Source: Kordiimonas sediminis (GTDB taxonomy: Bacteria > Pseudomonadota > Alphaproteobacteria > Sphingomonadales > Kordiimonadaceae). From it: a stretch of 64,000 bases of DNA. Where the stretch lies: contig NZ_BNCI01000002.1 of NCBI RefSeq assembly GCF_014656395.1, positions 1,414,675 to 1,478,674 on the forward strand, given 5' to 3'. The translations under genes were made by a program, and so were the position numbers. The notes under the pieces are model-generated. The model was not told where the DNA came from, did not search any database, and saw only the letters and a program-made list of their open reading frames with translations. Shown here piece by piece: positions 9,924 through 19,147 of the stretch; within the stretch, counting starts at the first letter, position 1; each line of letters starts with the position of its first letter.

Positions 9924-10637
9924 TTAAACATCCAGGCTCTTCAAGTCTTTTAGCGCTGCTTCCAATCGCCCGGTTATAGACCTTAAGTCTCTGGAACCGC
10001 TTTCTTCTTTATAGAGCGGCATTTGCCCCCCGGACAGACAGGCCGATTTTACCTGCGCCACAACAAATTCCGTCACACCGTCATAGTCTGTGCGTTCGGG
10101 ATGCAGCATCATGGTTCGCGCAGTATATTCCAGTGTCCCGTAGAATAAATCGCGGACTTGCCACAGACTGGCATCTGCTGCGACATCGCCCCTGTCCTGG
10201 CCACGCCGAAATAGGTCATCAAAGATAGCAACGTAGTTACGCCGGTAATCGCGCTCCATTTGCTCTTCCGCTTCTGCGCCTGTTGCCCAAAGTCGGGTCC
10301 CCAGCATCAGCAAAGACCAATCCGCAATAACTGCCCTAAGATGGAAGGTTGTCAGCGCTTCAAGTTTGTCAAATGTTTCAGTTTGCCCTTCGACAGCCTC
10401 CCGCGCACCAACGGTTAGTTGTTCCCAGTGATCCGCTACCACCGCCTGCAGGATTGCACGCTTGTTTTTAAAATATAAATACAGGGTTCCCTCTGCAACA
10501 CAGGCTCGCTTGGCAATCTCTGCAACCCGTGTGCCTGCCTCCCCCTTTTCCAGAAACAGGGCTCGGGCTGCACTGATCACAGCAGTTTCCTTTGCATCCA
10601 GTCGTTCACGTCTGGTTTGCGGTCGCGTTGCATTCAT
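9924..10637 (-). CDS. TetR/AcrR-family repressor (AtuR-like)
   Basis: 237 residues. The N-terminal helix-turn-helix spans about 12-60 (ISAARALFLEKGEAGTRV, then EGTLYLYFKNKRAIL), the usual TetR recognition helix region; the rest is a ligand-binding helical domain. It starts 5 nt after the stop of the acyl-CoA dehydrogenase gene, so both are on one leftward transcript divergent from the atu operon. By analogy with AtuR in pseudomonads it is expected to repress the divergent operon until an acyl-CoA or terpene intermediate appears (inference). An inverted-repeat candidate operator lies at 11811-11843. Confidence 0.85.
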   Translation of the reverse strand: MNATRPQTRRERLDAKETAVISAARALFLEKGEAGTRVAEIAKRACVAEGTLYLYFKNKRAILQAVVADHWEQLTVGAREAVEGQTETFDKLEALTTFHLRAVIADWSLLMLGTRLWATGAEAEEQMERDYRRNYVAIFDDLFRRGQDRGDVAADASLWQVRDLFYGTLEYTARTMMLHPERTDYDGVTEFVVAQVKSACLSGGQMPLYKEESGSRDLRSITGRLEAALKDLKSLDV

Positions 10638-10642
10638 GCCCT

Positions 10643-11785
10643 TTATAATCCCATTTGCCGGACAGCCAGATCGCGCATAATCTCTTCTGATCCGCCGCCG
10701 ATGGCCATAACCTTTACTTCTCTGTATATCCGTTCGACTCTATTGCCGCGCAGATACCCAGCGCCGCCGAGGATCTGCATAGCCTCGCTGGCGCAGAACT
10801 CAAGTGCTTTTGTCGCAAAGAACTTTGCCTTGGACACTTCTGCGACAGGCATTTCCCCCTCATTCGCCAACCAGCATATCTGATTTAAATAGGCTTCCGT
10901 AGCATCAATCTTTGCCGACATATCCGCAATCTTGTGCCTGATTACCTGATGCTTGATCAAAGGTTTTCCAAAAGTATGCCGTTCCTGCGCCCATGCGATA
11001 GAGTCCTCCAGACACGCCTTCATCATACCGACACTGCCCGCAACCATGCCAAGGCGTTCATAATTAAAGTTATTCATAATAGCGATGAAACCGAAATTTT
11101 CCTGACCGAGCATGTTGCGCGCAGGCACGCGTACATCATCGAAATACAGGGTCGCTGTGTCTGATGCCCACCACCCCATTTTTCTGTCAATCAGGGTACG
11201 GGAAAAACCCGGCATATCAGCTTCAACAAAGAAGAGGGAAATACCAGTAAGCCCCTCGCCTCCTGTGCGTGCGCCGACAACAAAATACTCTGATTTCATC
11301 CCACCAGTAATGAAAGTCTTGGAACCGTTAATGACCCAGTCGTCCCCATCTTTACGGGCAACCGTTTTCATATTGGCAACGTCTGACCCGCCGCCAGGTT
11401 CTGTGATCCCCAAACTGGATCCCTTGCGCCCGGTCACAATATCTTCGAGCACTCTATCCTTGATCTCATCCGGGGCAAATTTTTCAATTGGGCCAATGGA
11501 AATGCTACGACCACCGGTAGCCGCAGGGATGCCGGTAGCGCCGCACTTATAGAATTCCTCGCTGAAAGCCGCCCGCATGAAGCAGTCATCAAAACCAAGA
11601 CCACCATATTTTTCATCAACACCAAAACCAAATGCACCCAGCGCCCCTAATTTGGCATGTAATTCCCAGGGCACTTCCCCTGCTTCGTCCCAGTCGTCTG
11701 CATACGGCGTGATCTCCGTTTCCACAAATCTGCGCACTGTCTCCCGGAAGGCTTTGCGCTCCTCGGTTTCAAACGGATTTCTCAT
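10643..11785 (-). CDS. Acyl-CoA dehydrogenase (AtuD-like, citronellyl-CoA dehydrogenase candidate)
   Basis: 380 residues, full-length acyl-CoA dehydrogenase. Visible: GSSLGITEPGGGSD (flavin/substrate region), WVINGSKTFITGG, RHTFGKPLIKHQVIRHKIADM, and the C-terminal MQILGGAGYLRGNRVERIYREVKVMAIGGGSEEI, where the Glu of GGGSEEI is the likely base. The start has AAGGGGAAAG. Position divergent from atuA and co-transcribed with a TetR regulator matches the role of AtuD, which makes the 2,3-double bond before carboxylation. An isovaleryl-CoA or other branched-chain dehydrogenase remains possible. Confidence 0.87.
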   Translation of the reverse strand: MRNPFETEERKAFRETVRRFVETEITPYADDWDEAGEVPWELHAKLGALGAFGFGVDEKYGGLGFDDCFMRAAFSEEFYKCGATGIPAATGGRSISIGPIEKFAPDEIKDRVLEDIVTGRKGSSLGITEPGGGSDVANMKTVARKDGDDWVINGSKTFITGGMKSEYFVVGARTGGEGLTGISLFFVEADMPGFSRTLIDRKMGWWASDTATLYFDDVRVPARNMLGQENFGFIAIMNNFNYERLGMVAGSVGMMKACLEDSIAWAQERHTFGKPLIKHQVIRHKIADMSAKIDATEAYLNQICWLANEGEMPVAEVSKAKFFATKALEFCASEAMQILGGAGYLRGNRVERIYREVKVMAIGGGSEEIMRDLAVRQMGL

Positions 11786-11810
11786 ATGCTTTCCCCTTGA
11801 TTTAAAATAT

Positions 11811-11843
11811 TACTCACTTATTATGAGTTTTACTCATTATGAC
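11811..11843. promoter_or_regulatory. Inverted-repeat operator candidate in the divergent atu promoter
   Basis: Within the 138-nt divergent region an ATGAGT-TTT-ACTCAT palindrome lies at 11823-11837. It is preceded by another ACTCA at 11812-11816 that pairs with the same TGAGT, giving overlapping dyads in an AT-rich stretch. This is the form of a TetR-family operator, and the adjacent leftward operon encodes such a regulator. The pairing of protein and site is inferred. Confidence 0.55.
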
Positions 11844-11923
11844 AAAATTCAAGCTGATGTCGAGAGCTTTATGCTGCGCATATCCGGAAACCGCGCAGTT
11901 TTGACGGGAAGGGAACATATATT

Positions 11924-13741
11924 ATGGGACAGAAATCAGACACCAAACGCATACGCATTGGTGGTGCCAGCGGCTACTGGGGAGACTCTTCTCTTTCCAC
12001 CCCCCAACTTCTGAAGGATGGCACGCTGGACTATATCGTTTATGATTATCTGGCAGAAATCACCATGTCGATAATCGCCCGCGCTAAGGCCAAAAATCCT
12101 GACGAAGGCTATGCCAAGGATTTTGTTGATCTGGTGCTGAAACACAATCTACGGGAAATCGCTCGTCAAAATGTCAAAATAATTTCCAATGCTGGCGGCA
12201 TGAATCCGGAAGCCTGTGCCGCGGCTATACGTACGTTATGCACTGCTCTCGACCTTGATCTTAAAGTAGCGGTTGTCACCGGCGATGATTTAACACCGCA
12301 AGCGTCTGACATTCTGGCACTGGGCTATACTGAAATGTTCACAAACGATGATCTGCCAGCACCTGAAACCATCGCCAGCATGAATGCATATCTTGGTGCC
12401 TTCCCAATTGCCAAAGCACTCGCAGGCGGTGCCGATATTGTTATCACGGGACGCTGCGTGGATAGCGCCGTTACCCTTGGTGCCTGCATCCATGAATTTG
12501 GCTGGTCCGCCGAAGATTATGATGCACTCGCAGGGGGCAGCCTTGCCGGACACATCCTTGAATGCGGGCCGCAGGCAACTGGCGGCAACTATACTGACTG
12601 GGAAGACGTGGCAGATAGCATGGACACCATTGGCTACCCTATCGCTGAAATTGCTCCAGACGGCTCCTTTATTACTACAAAACCTGCAGATACCGGCGGG
12701 ACCGTCACCGTCGGCACGGTTTCAGAGCAGATGCTATACGAAATTGGTGACCCACAAGCTTATATCCTGCCGGATGTGATTTGTGATTTCTCTGGCGTAT
12801 CTGTGTGCCAACTCGCGGCAGACCAAGTAGAAGTAAAGGGCGCCAAGGGGACCGCACCAACGGATACCTATAAAGTCTGCCTAACAGCCCTTGACGGGTA
12901 CCGCGGCGGCACAATGATGACCTTTTACGGCATTGATGCTGCTAAAAAAGCAGAAGCATTTGCAACCGCCACCTTTAAGCGCGCACGCGCCTTGCTGCGC
13001 CGACTGAATGCTGCAGATTATACCGAAACCAGCGTAGAGATACTTGGCGCAGATAGTCAGTTTGGTAGCACGCCTGCAAACTCCGCAGCAAAAGAAGTAG
13101 TGCTGAAGGTTGCTGCCAAGCACCCTGACCCCATGGGTATATCCGTCCTGATTAAAGAACTGTCCGGACTGGGACTGGCGACACCCCCCGGTCTTTGTGG
13201 TTTTGTCGGCAGCAGGCCCAAGCCAATGCCCGTCATGAAACTCTATTCCTTCCTGATCCCCAAAAATACAGTCCACATAGAGATCAAAGCTGCCGCCGGC
13301 ACCAAACCACATGCAGACGTCCCAGGCAGCAGCTTTTCGCCAAATCAACTCTGTCGCCCTGCCCCCCCAAGCACAGCGGAAACCGAAAATATGGTCACAG
13401 TTCCCCTGATTAAGCTTGCATGGGGACGTTCCGGCGACAAAGGCAACAAGGCGAATGTCGGCATAATTGCGCGTAGACCTGAGTATCTGCCCTATATCTG
13501 GCAAGCACTGACCAAAGAAAAGGTTGCAAGTGTTTTTGCTCATTTCCTTGAAAACTCAGCGCCTGAAAGTGTTGAGAAGTTCCTGTTGCCCGGCAGCAAC
13601 TCCATGAACTTTCTAATGGATAATGTTCTTGGTGGCGGCGGCGTTGCCAGCCTGCGTAACGACCCCCAAGGCAAAGGCTATGCACAAATCCTGCTGGCGA
13701 CCCCTATCCCTGTTCCACATGATCTTCTGGAGACACTCTAA
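11924..13741 (+). CDS. atuA: AtuA-family (DUF1446) acyclic terpene utilization protein
   Basis: 605 residues. The N-terminal about 440 residues are the AtuA/DUF1446 domain (IRIGGASGYWGDSS, then YDYLAEITMSIIARAK, ISNAGGMNPEACA, GGADIVITGRCVDSAVT), and the C-terminal about 110 residues are the second AtuA domain (LAWGRSGDKGNKANVGIIAR). The family is required for citronellol/geraniol growth in pseudomonads but has no proven chemical activity. The ATG follows AAGGGAAC. Its stop overlaps the next start (TAATG), so it leads a tightly coupled operon with the carboxylase genes. Related clusters act on other branched acyl-CoAs, so the pathway name is a good but not certain guess. Confidence 0.85.
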   Translation: MGQKSDTKRIRIGGASGYWGDSSLSTPQLLKDGTLDYIVYDYLAEITMSIIARAKAKNPDEGYAKDFVDLVLKHNLREIARQNVKIISNAGGMNPEACAAAIRTLCTALDLDLKVAVVTGDDLTPQASDILALGYTEMFTNDDLPAPETIASMNAYLGAFPIAKALAGGADIVITGRCVDSAVTLGACIHEFGWSAEDYDALAGGSLAGHILECGPQATGGNYTDWEDVADSMDTIGYPIAEIAPDGSFITTKPADTGGTVTVGTVSEQMLYEIGDPQAYILPDVICDFSGVSVCQLAADQVEVKGAKGTAPTDTYKVCLTALDGYRGGTMMTFYGIDAAKKAEAFATATFKRARALLRRLNAADYTETSVEILGADSQFGSTPANSAAKEVVLKVAAKHPDPMGISVLIKELSGLGLATPPGLCGFVGSRPKPMPVMKLYSFLIPKNTVHIEIKAAAGTKPHADVPGSSFSPNQLCRPAPPSTAETENMVTVPLIKLAWGRSGDKGNKANVGIIARRPEYLPYIWQALTKEKVASVFAHFLENSAPESVEKFLLPGSNSMNFLMDNVLGGGGVASLRNDPQGKGYAQILLATPIPVPHDLLETL

Positions 13742-15363
13742 TGGCTGTATTTTCGTCAACCATCCGCACGGACTCTCCCAGCTTTCAGGAAAACCGTCAG
13801 GATATGCTGGCGCTGATTGATAAGCTGAACGAGCTTAACAAGCGTGCGCCTGAAAAGTCAGAAAGCAGAAAACCAACCTTCGACAAACGGGGGCAGTTAA
13901 CGCCGCGGGCCCGGCTTGCACGCCTTCTGGACCCGGGCATGCCTTTTCTGCAGATCGGCAATATTGCCGGGTACATGGTCGACACCAAGAAAGAAGAAAA
14001 ATCCATTGCTGGATCAACAATCTTTTCCGGTATTGGTTTCATCAGCGGCGTGCGCTGCGTCATTGTTGTTGATGATAGTGGCATTCAAGCAGGTGCCATG
14101 ACGGAGGCTGGTGGCTACCGCTTGCGCCGTGCTGAAGAAATCGCTCTTAAACAAAAAATGCCTTTCATTCATCTGGTGGAAAGCGCAGGCGGTGATCTTC
14201 TGAATTATACTGTCGAAGGATTTTTGATTGGTGGCAGCTTGTTCGCCAATCTGGCTCGCCTCAGCAAAGCCGGTATTCCGGTTATTAGCGTTCTGCACGG
14301 ATCATCCACCGCAGGCGGTGCTTATATGCCGGGCCTGTCAGACTATGTGATCGCGGTCAAAGGGCGCGGAAAAGCTTTTCTGGCTGGCCCGCCTCTCCTG
14401 AAGGCAGCGACAGGTGAAATCGCAACGGATGAAGAATTGGGCGGTGCTGAAATGCATGCGACCATCAGCGGCCTTGCGGAATATCTTGTTGATGATGACG
14501 CAGAAGCCATGATTGTCGCACGGGAAGTCGTGGACCGTTTAGGCTGGAATGAAAGCGCACCGTCCCTTCCTTCACAGTCGTACGAAGAACCGCTCTATGA
14601 CCCGGATGAAATTGCGGGTGTCGTTCCAATTGACTACCGTAAACCCTACGAAGCACGGGAAGTAATCGCGCGCATTGTTGACGGTTCGGACTTTACTGAC
14701 TTCAAGCCCGGATACGGCGTATCCACCGTTTGCGTGCAGGCATCTGTATATGGCCAGAAGTGTGCCATTGTTGCCAATAATGGCCCTATTGACCCGGACG
14801 GTGCCACCAAAACGGCACAGTTCCTTCAACTGATGGATCAGGCAGGCACCCCGGTTGTGTTTCTGCAAAACACCACAGGATATCTGGTCGGCAAACAGTA
14901 TGAACAAGCGGGTATGATCAAACACGGCTCCAAGATGATACAGGCCGTGACGAACATCAGTGTACCACGCATTACTTTCATGATTGGCGCAAGTTTTGGT
15001 GCCGGTAATTACGGCATGTGTGGCCGGGGCTACGACCCTGACTTCGTCTATAGCTGGCCCAATGCCATGACCGGTGTGATGGGCGGCGATCAGGCGGCTA
15101 CTGTTATGTCAATTGTTGCCAAGGGACAGGCTGCAGCGCGCGGTGTTCCCGTTGATGAAGAAGCTCTGAAAAATCAGGAAGCATATCTGAAGCATGTCTT
15201 CGACAGTCAGGCGGGGGCCTTCTACACATCAGGTCATATGCTGGATGACGGTATGATTGACCCCCGCGACACGCGGCGCACCCTTGGGCTTCTTCTTGCA
15301 ACAGTCCGCGAAGGCTGGTCACGCGACGTGCGTGAAAACAGCTTCGGCATTGCCCGGATGTAA
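13741..15363 (+). CDS. atuC: Biotin-dependent carboxylase, carboxyltransferase subunit (AtuC/MccB type)
   Basis: 540 residues with paired crotonase-like carboxyltransferase domains. Motifs include RLLDPGMPFLQIG, SGIQAGAMTEAGGYRLRRAEEIAL, HGSSTAGGAYMPGLSDY, GPPLLKAATGE, and in the second half QNTTGYLVGKQYEQAGMIKHG and GASFGAGNYGMCGRGYDP. These are shared by 3-methylcrotonyl-CoA and geranyl-CoA carboxylases. It would transfer the carboxyl group from carboxybiotin to the gamma position of cis-geranyl-CoA or methylcrotonyl-CoA. Linkage to atuA favours geranyl-CoA. It overlaps atuA by one base and is 13 nt before the hydratase gene. Confidence 0.88.
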   Translation: MAVFSSTIRTDSPSFQENRQDMLALIDKLNELNKRAPEKSESRKPTFDKRGQLTPRARLARLLDPGMPFLQIGNIAGYMVDTKKEEKSIAGSTIFSGIGFISGVRCVIVVDDSGIQAGAMTEAGGYRLRRAEEIALKQKMPFIHLVESAGGDLLNYTVEGFLIGGSLFANLARLSKAGIPVISVLHGSSTAGGAYMPGLSDYVIAVKGRGKAFLAGPPLLKAATGEIATDEELGGAEMHATISGLAEYLVDDDAEAMIVAREVVDRLGWNESAPSLPSQSYEEPLYDPDEIAGVVPIDYRKPYEAREVIARIVDGSDFTDFKPGYGVSTVCVQASVYGQKCAIVANNGPIDPDGATKTAQFLQLMDQAGTPVVFLQNTTGYLVGKQYEQAGMIKHGSKMIQAVTNISVPRITFMIGASFGAGNYGMCGRGYDPDFVYSWPNAMTGVMGGDQAATVMSIVAKGQAAARGVPVDEEALKNQEAYLKHVFDSQAGAFYTSGHMLDDGMIDPRDTRRTLGLLLATVREGWSRDVRENSFGIARM

Positions 15364-15376
15364 GGAGGGATACAAA

Positions 15377-16207
15377 GTGACAAACCTACCCAAAACTAAA
15401 AAGCTCGATCTGGACCTTGCCGGTGGCTGGCTCACAATTTGGCTGAATTCACCAGAAAACAGGAATGCCCTGTCCGCAGAAATGTCTGCAGAGCTAGTTA
15501 CTGTTTTTGATGCGGTCCGTAATGATCGAAGCATTCGCGGTATCACACTGCGCGGACGAAACGGCCTATTCTGCGCAGGGGGCGATCTGAAAGGGATGAA
15601 ATCCACCGCCAACCAAGATGCCAGCGCAACCGAGCGCCGCATGGCCGCCGTCGCCCTCAGCCAACAGGGGGGAGAGCTTTTTAAAAGCTTAAACACATTG
15701 CCGCAGGTAGTTATCGTTCTTGTTGAAGGTGCAGCGATGGCAGGCGGGCTGGGCCTTGTGTGCTGTGCTGATGTCATTGCCGTTACCCATGACGCCCGTT
15801 TTGCCTTAACCGAAACCAAGCTTGGCATCACCCCAGCACAAATCGCCCCCTATATTGTGCAGCGGTTCGGCCAGCCTACGGCCAGACGTTTGATGTTAAC
15901 AGGTGCACAGTTCCGCGGATCAGACGCCCTGACCCTAGGGCTGGCAGATCATGTCGCCGATAACGCCGCCGGGCTTGACGCCTATGAAACGACAATTCGT
16001 CAACAGGTTCTGGCCTGCGCACCCGGCGCCACCGCAGTTACAAAGAAAATTGTTCTTGCAGCACCCCACCTGAAGGCAACATCAATGATCAGTTTTGCAG
16101 CCGAAAAATTCGCAGACTGCATGCTGTCGGACGAGGCACAGGAAGGCTTATCGGCCTTTATTGAGAAACGAAACCCAAACTGGGCAACAGGCGGAGAAAA
16201 AGCATGA
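15377..16207 (+). CDS. Enoyl-CoA hydratase family protein (AtuE-like)
   Basis: 276 residues from a GTG that has a very strong AGGAGGG ribosome site directly after the atuC stop; a longer in-frame reading back into atuC is rejected. Crotonase fold: FCAGGDLKGMKS (oxyanion hole) and VEGAAMAGGLGLVCCADVIAVTHDARFALTETKLGI. In the Atu pathway AtuE hydrates isohexenylglutaconyl-CoA; LiuC does the same for methylglutaconyl-CoA. The last 4 nt overlap the next gene (ATGA), so it is translationally coupled to the biotin carboxylase gene. Confidence 0.85.
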   Translation: MTNLPKTKKLDLDLAGGWLTIWLNSPENRNALSAEMSAELVTVFDAVRNDRSIRGITLRGRNGLFCAGGDLKGMKSTANQDASATERRMAAVALSQQGGELFKSLNTLPQVVIVLVEGAAMAGGLGLVCCADVIAVTHDARFALTETKLGITPAQIAPYIVQRFGQPTARRLMLTGAQFRGSDALTLGLADHVADNAAGLDAYETTIRQQVLACAPGATAVTKKIVLAAPHLKATSMISFAAEKFADCMLSDEAQEGLSAFIEKRNPNWATGGEKA

Positions 16208-18204
16208 CCAAAACACCGAGAGCATTTTCCAGCCTATTGGTTGCGAACCGGGGCGAAATCGCGGTGCGTATAATCAAATCTGCAAAAGATAACGGCTTTC
16301 GCACAGTTGCAGTATATTCCTCAGCAGACACAAATGCACCCCATGTAAAACTGGCAGATGATGCTGTGCAAATCGGCGACGCACCAGTCGGGGAAAGCTA
16401 TCTATGTCCTGATAAAATCATTGCGGCGGCGAAGGCGACAGGCGCGGAAGCCGTACACCCCGGCTACGGTTTCCTGTCCGAGAATGCAGACTTTGCAAAA
16501 GCATGCGAAGATGCTGGCTTGATATTCGTTGGCCCCTCAGCCGACAGTATTGACCTGATGGGGGACAAAGCACGGGCAAAACGCCATATGATCAAGTCTG
16601 GTGTTCCCTGCGTCCCCGGGTATGAAGAGGAAGACCAAAGCGACACAACCTTACTCGCTGCTGCTAAAAAGATTGGTTACCCACTCATGGTGAAGGCTGC
16701 TGCTGGCGGCGGTGGCCGAGGTATGCGTCTCGTAGAGAATGCCGATGACCTGCCGGGCGCCCTGTCTCAGGCCAGGTCAGAGGCTGAAAATGCCTTTGGC
16801 AGTGGTACTCTGATCCTTGAAAAAGCCATCATCAACCCCCGGCATGTTGAAATACAGGTTTTCGGCGACACCCAGGGGAACATCATACATCTTTTTGAAC
16901 GCGATTGTTCGGTACAGCGCCGCCACCAGAAAATTATTGAAGAAGCGCCCTGCCCCGTTATGACCGATGACCTGCGGCAAAAAATGGGCAGCGCAGCCGT
17001 AGCCGCCGCCAAAAGCGTGAATTATGTTGGCGCGGGTACTGTCGAGTTTCTGCTGGACGATGACGGCAATTTCTATTTCCTTGAAATGAATACCCGACTG
17101 CAAGTGGAACACCCGGTTACGGAACTGATCACTGGCTTAGATCTTGTTGCCATGCAACTACGTATCGCCAGTGGTTTACCCCTGGATATTGAGCAATCCG
17201 ACATCCCAATGCACGGTCATGCGATCGAAGTACGGCTTTATGCAGAAGAGGCCGCAAATGACTTTCTGCCAGCTACCGGCACCATCAGCTTATGGCACCC
17301 AGCCTCTGGCCCTGGCGTGCGTGTCGACGCAGGGATTGCGACCGGGTACGATGTATCACCCTTTTACGACCCGATGGTTGCCAAGGTTATGGCCCATGGA
17401 GAAACACGTGAAATTGCGCGCCAGCGCCTTATAAAGGCACTGAACGAAACTGCACTTTTTGGTGTCCCAAACAACCGGGATTTTCTTATTGATGCCCTTG
17501 GGAAAGAGGCTTTCGTCAGTGGTCGTGCTACCACGGCATTTATCGCGCAGGAATACGGCAATTCCATTAGCAAACCCACACCGCTGTCAGAACATTATGC
17601 CGCAGCAGCCGTTCTACAATTTCAGGCAGCACGAAAGAAAGCGCAAGCATCAGCCACAGCAATGCCCGACGATCTTTTGAACTGGACCAATGCTGCGCCG
17701 ATAGCCACTCCTTTCCAGTATGAAAACGAGGAAGGCCCAGTGGATGTTACCCTGACACCTTCAGGTGATAACACCTACAAGGCAGATGTAAACGGTACTG
17801 AGATATGTCTTACTGTTGAAGATACGTCTGCCCCGTGGGCAAAGATCAAGATTGCCGAAAGACATGTCATACTTCTGTATCAAATACTGCCAGCGGGACA
17901 GATTGCCATAAGCATGCATGGCGCTTCGTTCATGTTGACTGATCTGACCCAGGTTATCAAAAACAAAGACACGGCAGGTGGTGACGGAATGGTCTGCAGT
18001 GCTATGCACGGTCTATTACTGGAGGTCTGCGTTGAAAGCGGACAGCATGTCAAAGCAGGTGACACACTGGCGGTGGTCGAGGCTATGAAAATGCAGCATG
18101 AGATCAAGGCGAGCAGTGACGGAACCGTCGAAGCTGTCACCGGCGTTGCCGGTAAACAAATCGCAGCTGGTGAGCTGATCCTGCAAATCACCACGCCAGA
18201 TTAA
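16204..18204 (+). CDS. atuF: Biotin carboxylase / biotin carrier subunit (AtuF/MccA type)
   Basis: 666 residues. Biotin carboxylase domain (about 10-455): LVANRGEIAVRIIKSAK, HPGYGFLSENADFA, the ATP loop KAAAGGGGRGMR, ERDCSVQRRHQKIIEEAPCP, EFLLDDDGNFYFLEMNTRLQVEHPVTE. The C-terminal biotinyl domain ends with VVEAMKMQH, and biotin should be attached to about Lys629. It carboxylates biotin with ATP and bicarbonate and works with the carboxyltransferase encoded just upstream. The order (carboxyltransferase, hydratase, biotin carboxylase) is the same as in both atu and liu clusters; the neighbouring atuA is what points to geranyl-CoA. Confidence 0.88.
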   Translation: MTKTPRAFSSLLVANRGEIAVRIIKSAKDNGFRTVAVYSSADTNAPHVKLADDAVQIGDAPVGESYLCPDKIIAAAKATGAEAVHPGYGFLSENADFAKACEDAGLIFVGPSADSIDLMGDKARAKRHMIKSGVPCVPGYEEEDQSDTTLLAAAKKIGYPLMVKAAAGGGGRGMRLVENADDLPGALSQARSEAENAFGSGTLILEKAIINPRHVEIQVFGDTQGNIIHLFERDCSVQRRHQKIIEEAPCPVMTDDLRQKMGSAAVAAAKSVNYVGAGTVEFLLDDDGNFYFLEMNTRLQVEHPVTELITGLDLVAMQLRIASGLPLDIEQSDIPMHGHAIEVRLYAEEAANDFLPATGTISLWHPASGPGVRVDAGIATGYDVSPFYDPMVAKVMAHGETREIARQRLIKALNETALFGVPNNRDFLIDALGKEAFVSGRATTAFIAQEYGNSISKPTPLSEHYAAAAVLQFQAARKKAQASATAMPDDLLNWTNAAPIATPFQYENEEGPVDVTLTPSGDNTYKADVNGTEICLTVEDTSAPWAKIKIAERHVILLYQILPAGQIAISMHGASFMLTDLTQVIKNKDTAGGDGMVCSAMHGLLLEVCVESGQHVKAGDTLAVVEAMKMQHEIKASSDGTVEAVTGVAGKQIAAGELILQITTPD

Positions 18205-18319
18205 TGTCTTACATTATTTTGTTGCAGTTGTCGCCGCACTTGATATGGTCATGCAGATTTTGACCCCCGAGTATGCGGTGAAACCTGTATTAGTATCCTG
18301 ACGAACCGGAGTATATTTT

Positions 18320-19120
18320 ATGATATCACAGGCAGAAGATTTCCGCGCAGAAAGCATGAGGCTATATACCCTTTTGAAAGGCCAGCCAGAAACAATCCTT
18401 TCCACGCCTACCCTTTTTAAAGGCTGGACAATCAATGACATCCTGCAGCATCTGCATTTTTGGAACCATGCTGCGTACCTGTCCAGTGAAGATGAAGCAG
18501 CCTTTATGCAGGTAATGGGTGAGTTACTGCAGGGCGGCATGTCCATGCGTGCCTTTGAAGATAAAACACTCGGCGGTCTATCAGGCACTGCACTCCTTGA
18601 AGCATGGCATGACAGTTTCATGCAACTAGCAGATCTGTTTGCGGCCCTTGACCCAAAGAAACGGTTAAAGTGGGCAGGCCCAGATATGAGCGCCCTGTCT
18701 TCCATCACCGCCAGACTGATGGAAACATGGGCCCACGGTCAGGCTGTGTATGATGTTCTTGGCGTTGAGCGCGAAGACCAGGACTATATTCGAAACATTG
18801 CCCATCTGGGTATCAACACATTTGGCTGGACGTACAAGGTCAACGGCAAGCAAATCCCTTCTGAGCGCCCATACGTCTGCCTGACCGCACCGTCAGGCAC
18901 ACTATGGGAATGGGGAGACCCATCACAGTCGGATAAAATTTCCGGACCTGCGACCGATTTCTGTCAGGTTGTGACACAGACCCGCAACATTGAGGACACA
19001 GCCTTATCAACAGTAGGCGACATAGCTACCGAATGGATGCAAATCGCCCAGTGCTTTGCTGGCCCGCCAGAGACACCACCGGCTGTCGGCGCACGCCACA
19101 TCAACAAAATACGAAACTGA
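18320..19120 (+). CDS. DinB-like / TIGR03084-type protein of the atu operon
   Basis: 266 residues. It resembles the TIGR03084 family of putative metal-binding DinB/mycothiol-maleylpyruvate-isomerase-like helical bundles: FKGWTINDILQHLHFWNHAAYL near the N-terminus, WAGPDMSALSSITARLMETWAHGQAVYDVL in the middle, then a WEWGDPSQSDKISGPATDFCQVV C-terminal domain. The His residues in LQHLHFWNH and WAHGQ are plausible metal ligands. It is 116 nt after atuF and 28 nt before an SDR gene, so it is probably in the same operon. Function unknown; a thiol-dependent isomerase or transferase on a CoA-pathway intermediate is one possibility. Confidence 0.7.
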   Translation: MISQAEDFRAESMRLYTLLKGQPETILSTPTLFKGWTINDILQHLHFWNHAAYLSSEDEAAFMQVMGELLQGGMSMRAFEDKTLGGLSGTALLEAWHDSFMQLADLFAALDPKKRLKWAGPDMSALSSITARLMETWAHGQAVYDVLGVEREDQDYIRNIAHLGINTFGWTYKVNGKQIPSERPYVCLTAPSGTLWEWGDPSQSDKISGPATDFCQVVTQTRNIEDTALSTVGDIATEWMQIAQCFAGPPETPPAVGARHINKIRN

Positions 19121-19147
19121 CATAAGCTACCAAACGAAGGACGTATC

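Noticed and set aside
11577..12014. Plus-strand frame overlapping the start of atuA
   Set aside because: Begins inside the divergent acyl-CoA dehydrogenase gene and runs out of frame over the atuA start; atuA at 11924 has a ribosome site and family motifs.
12881..13543. Long reverse frame of 220 codons within atuA
   Set aside because: It is antisense to a convincing AtuA coding sequence, has a composition typical of shadow frames, and no ribosome site.
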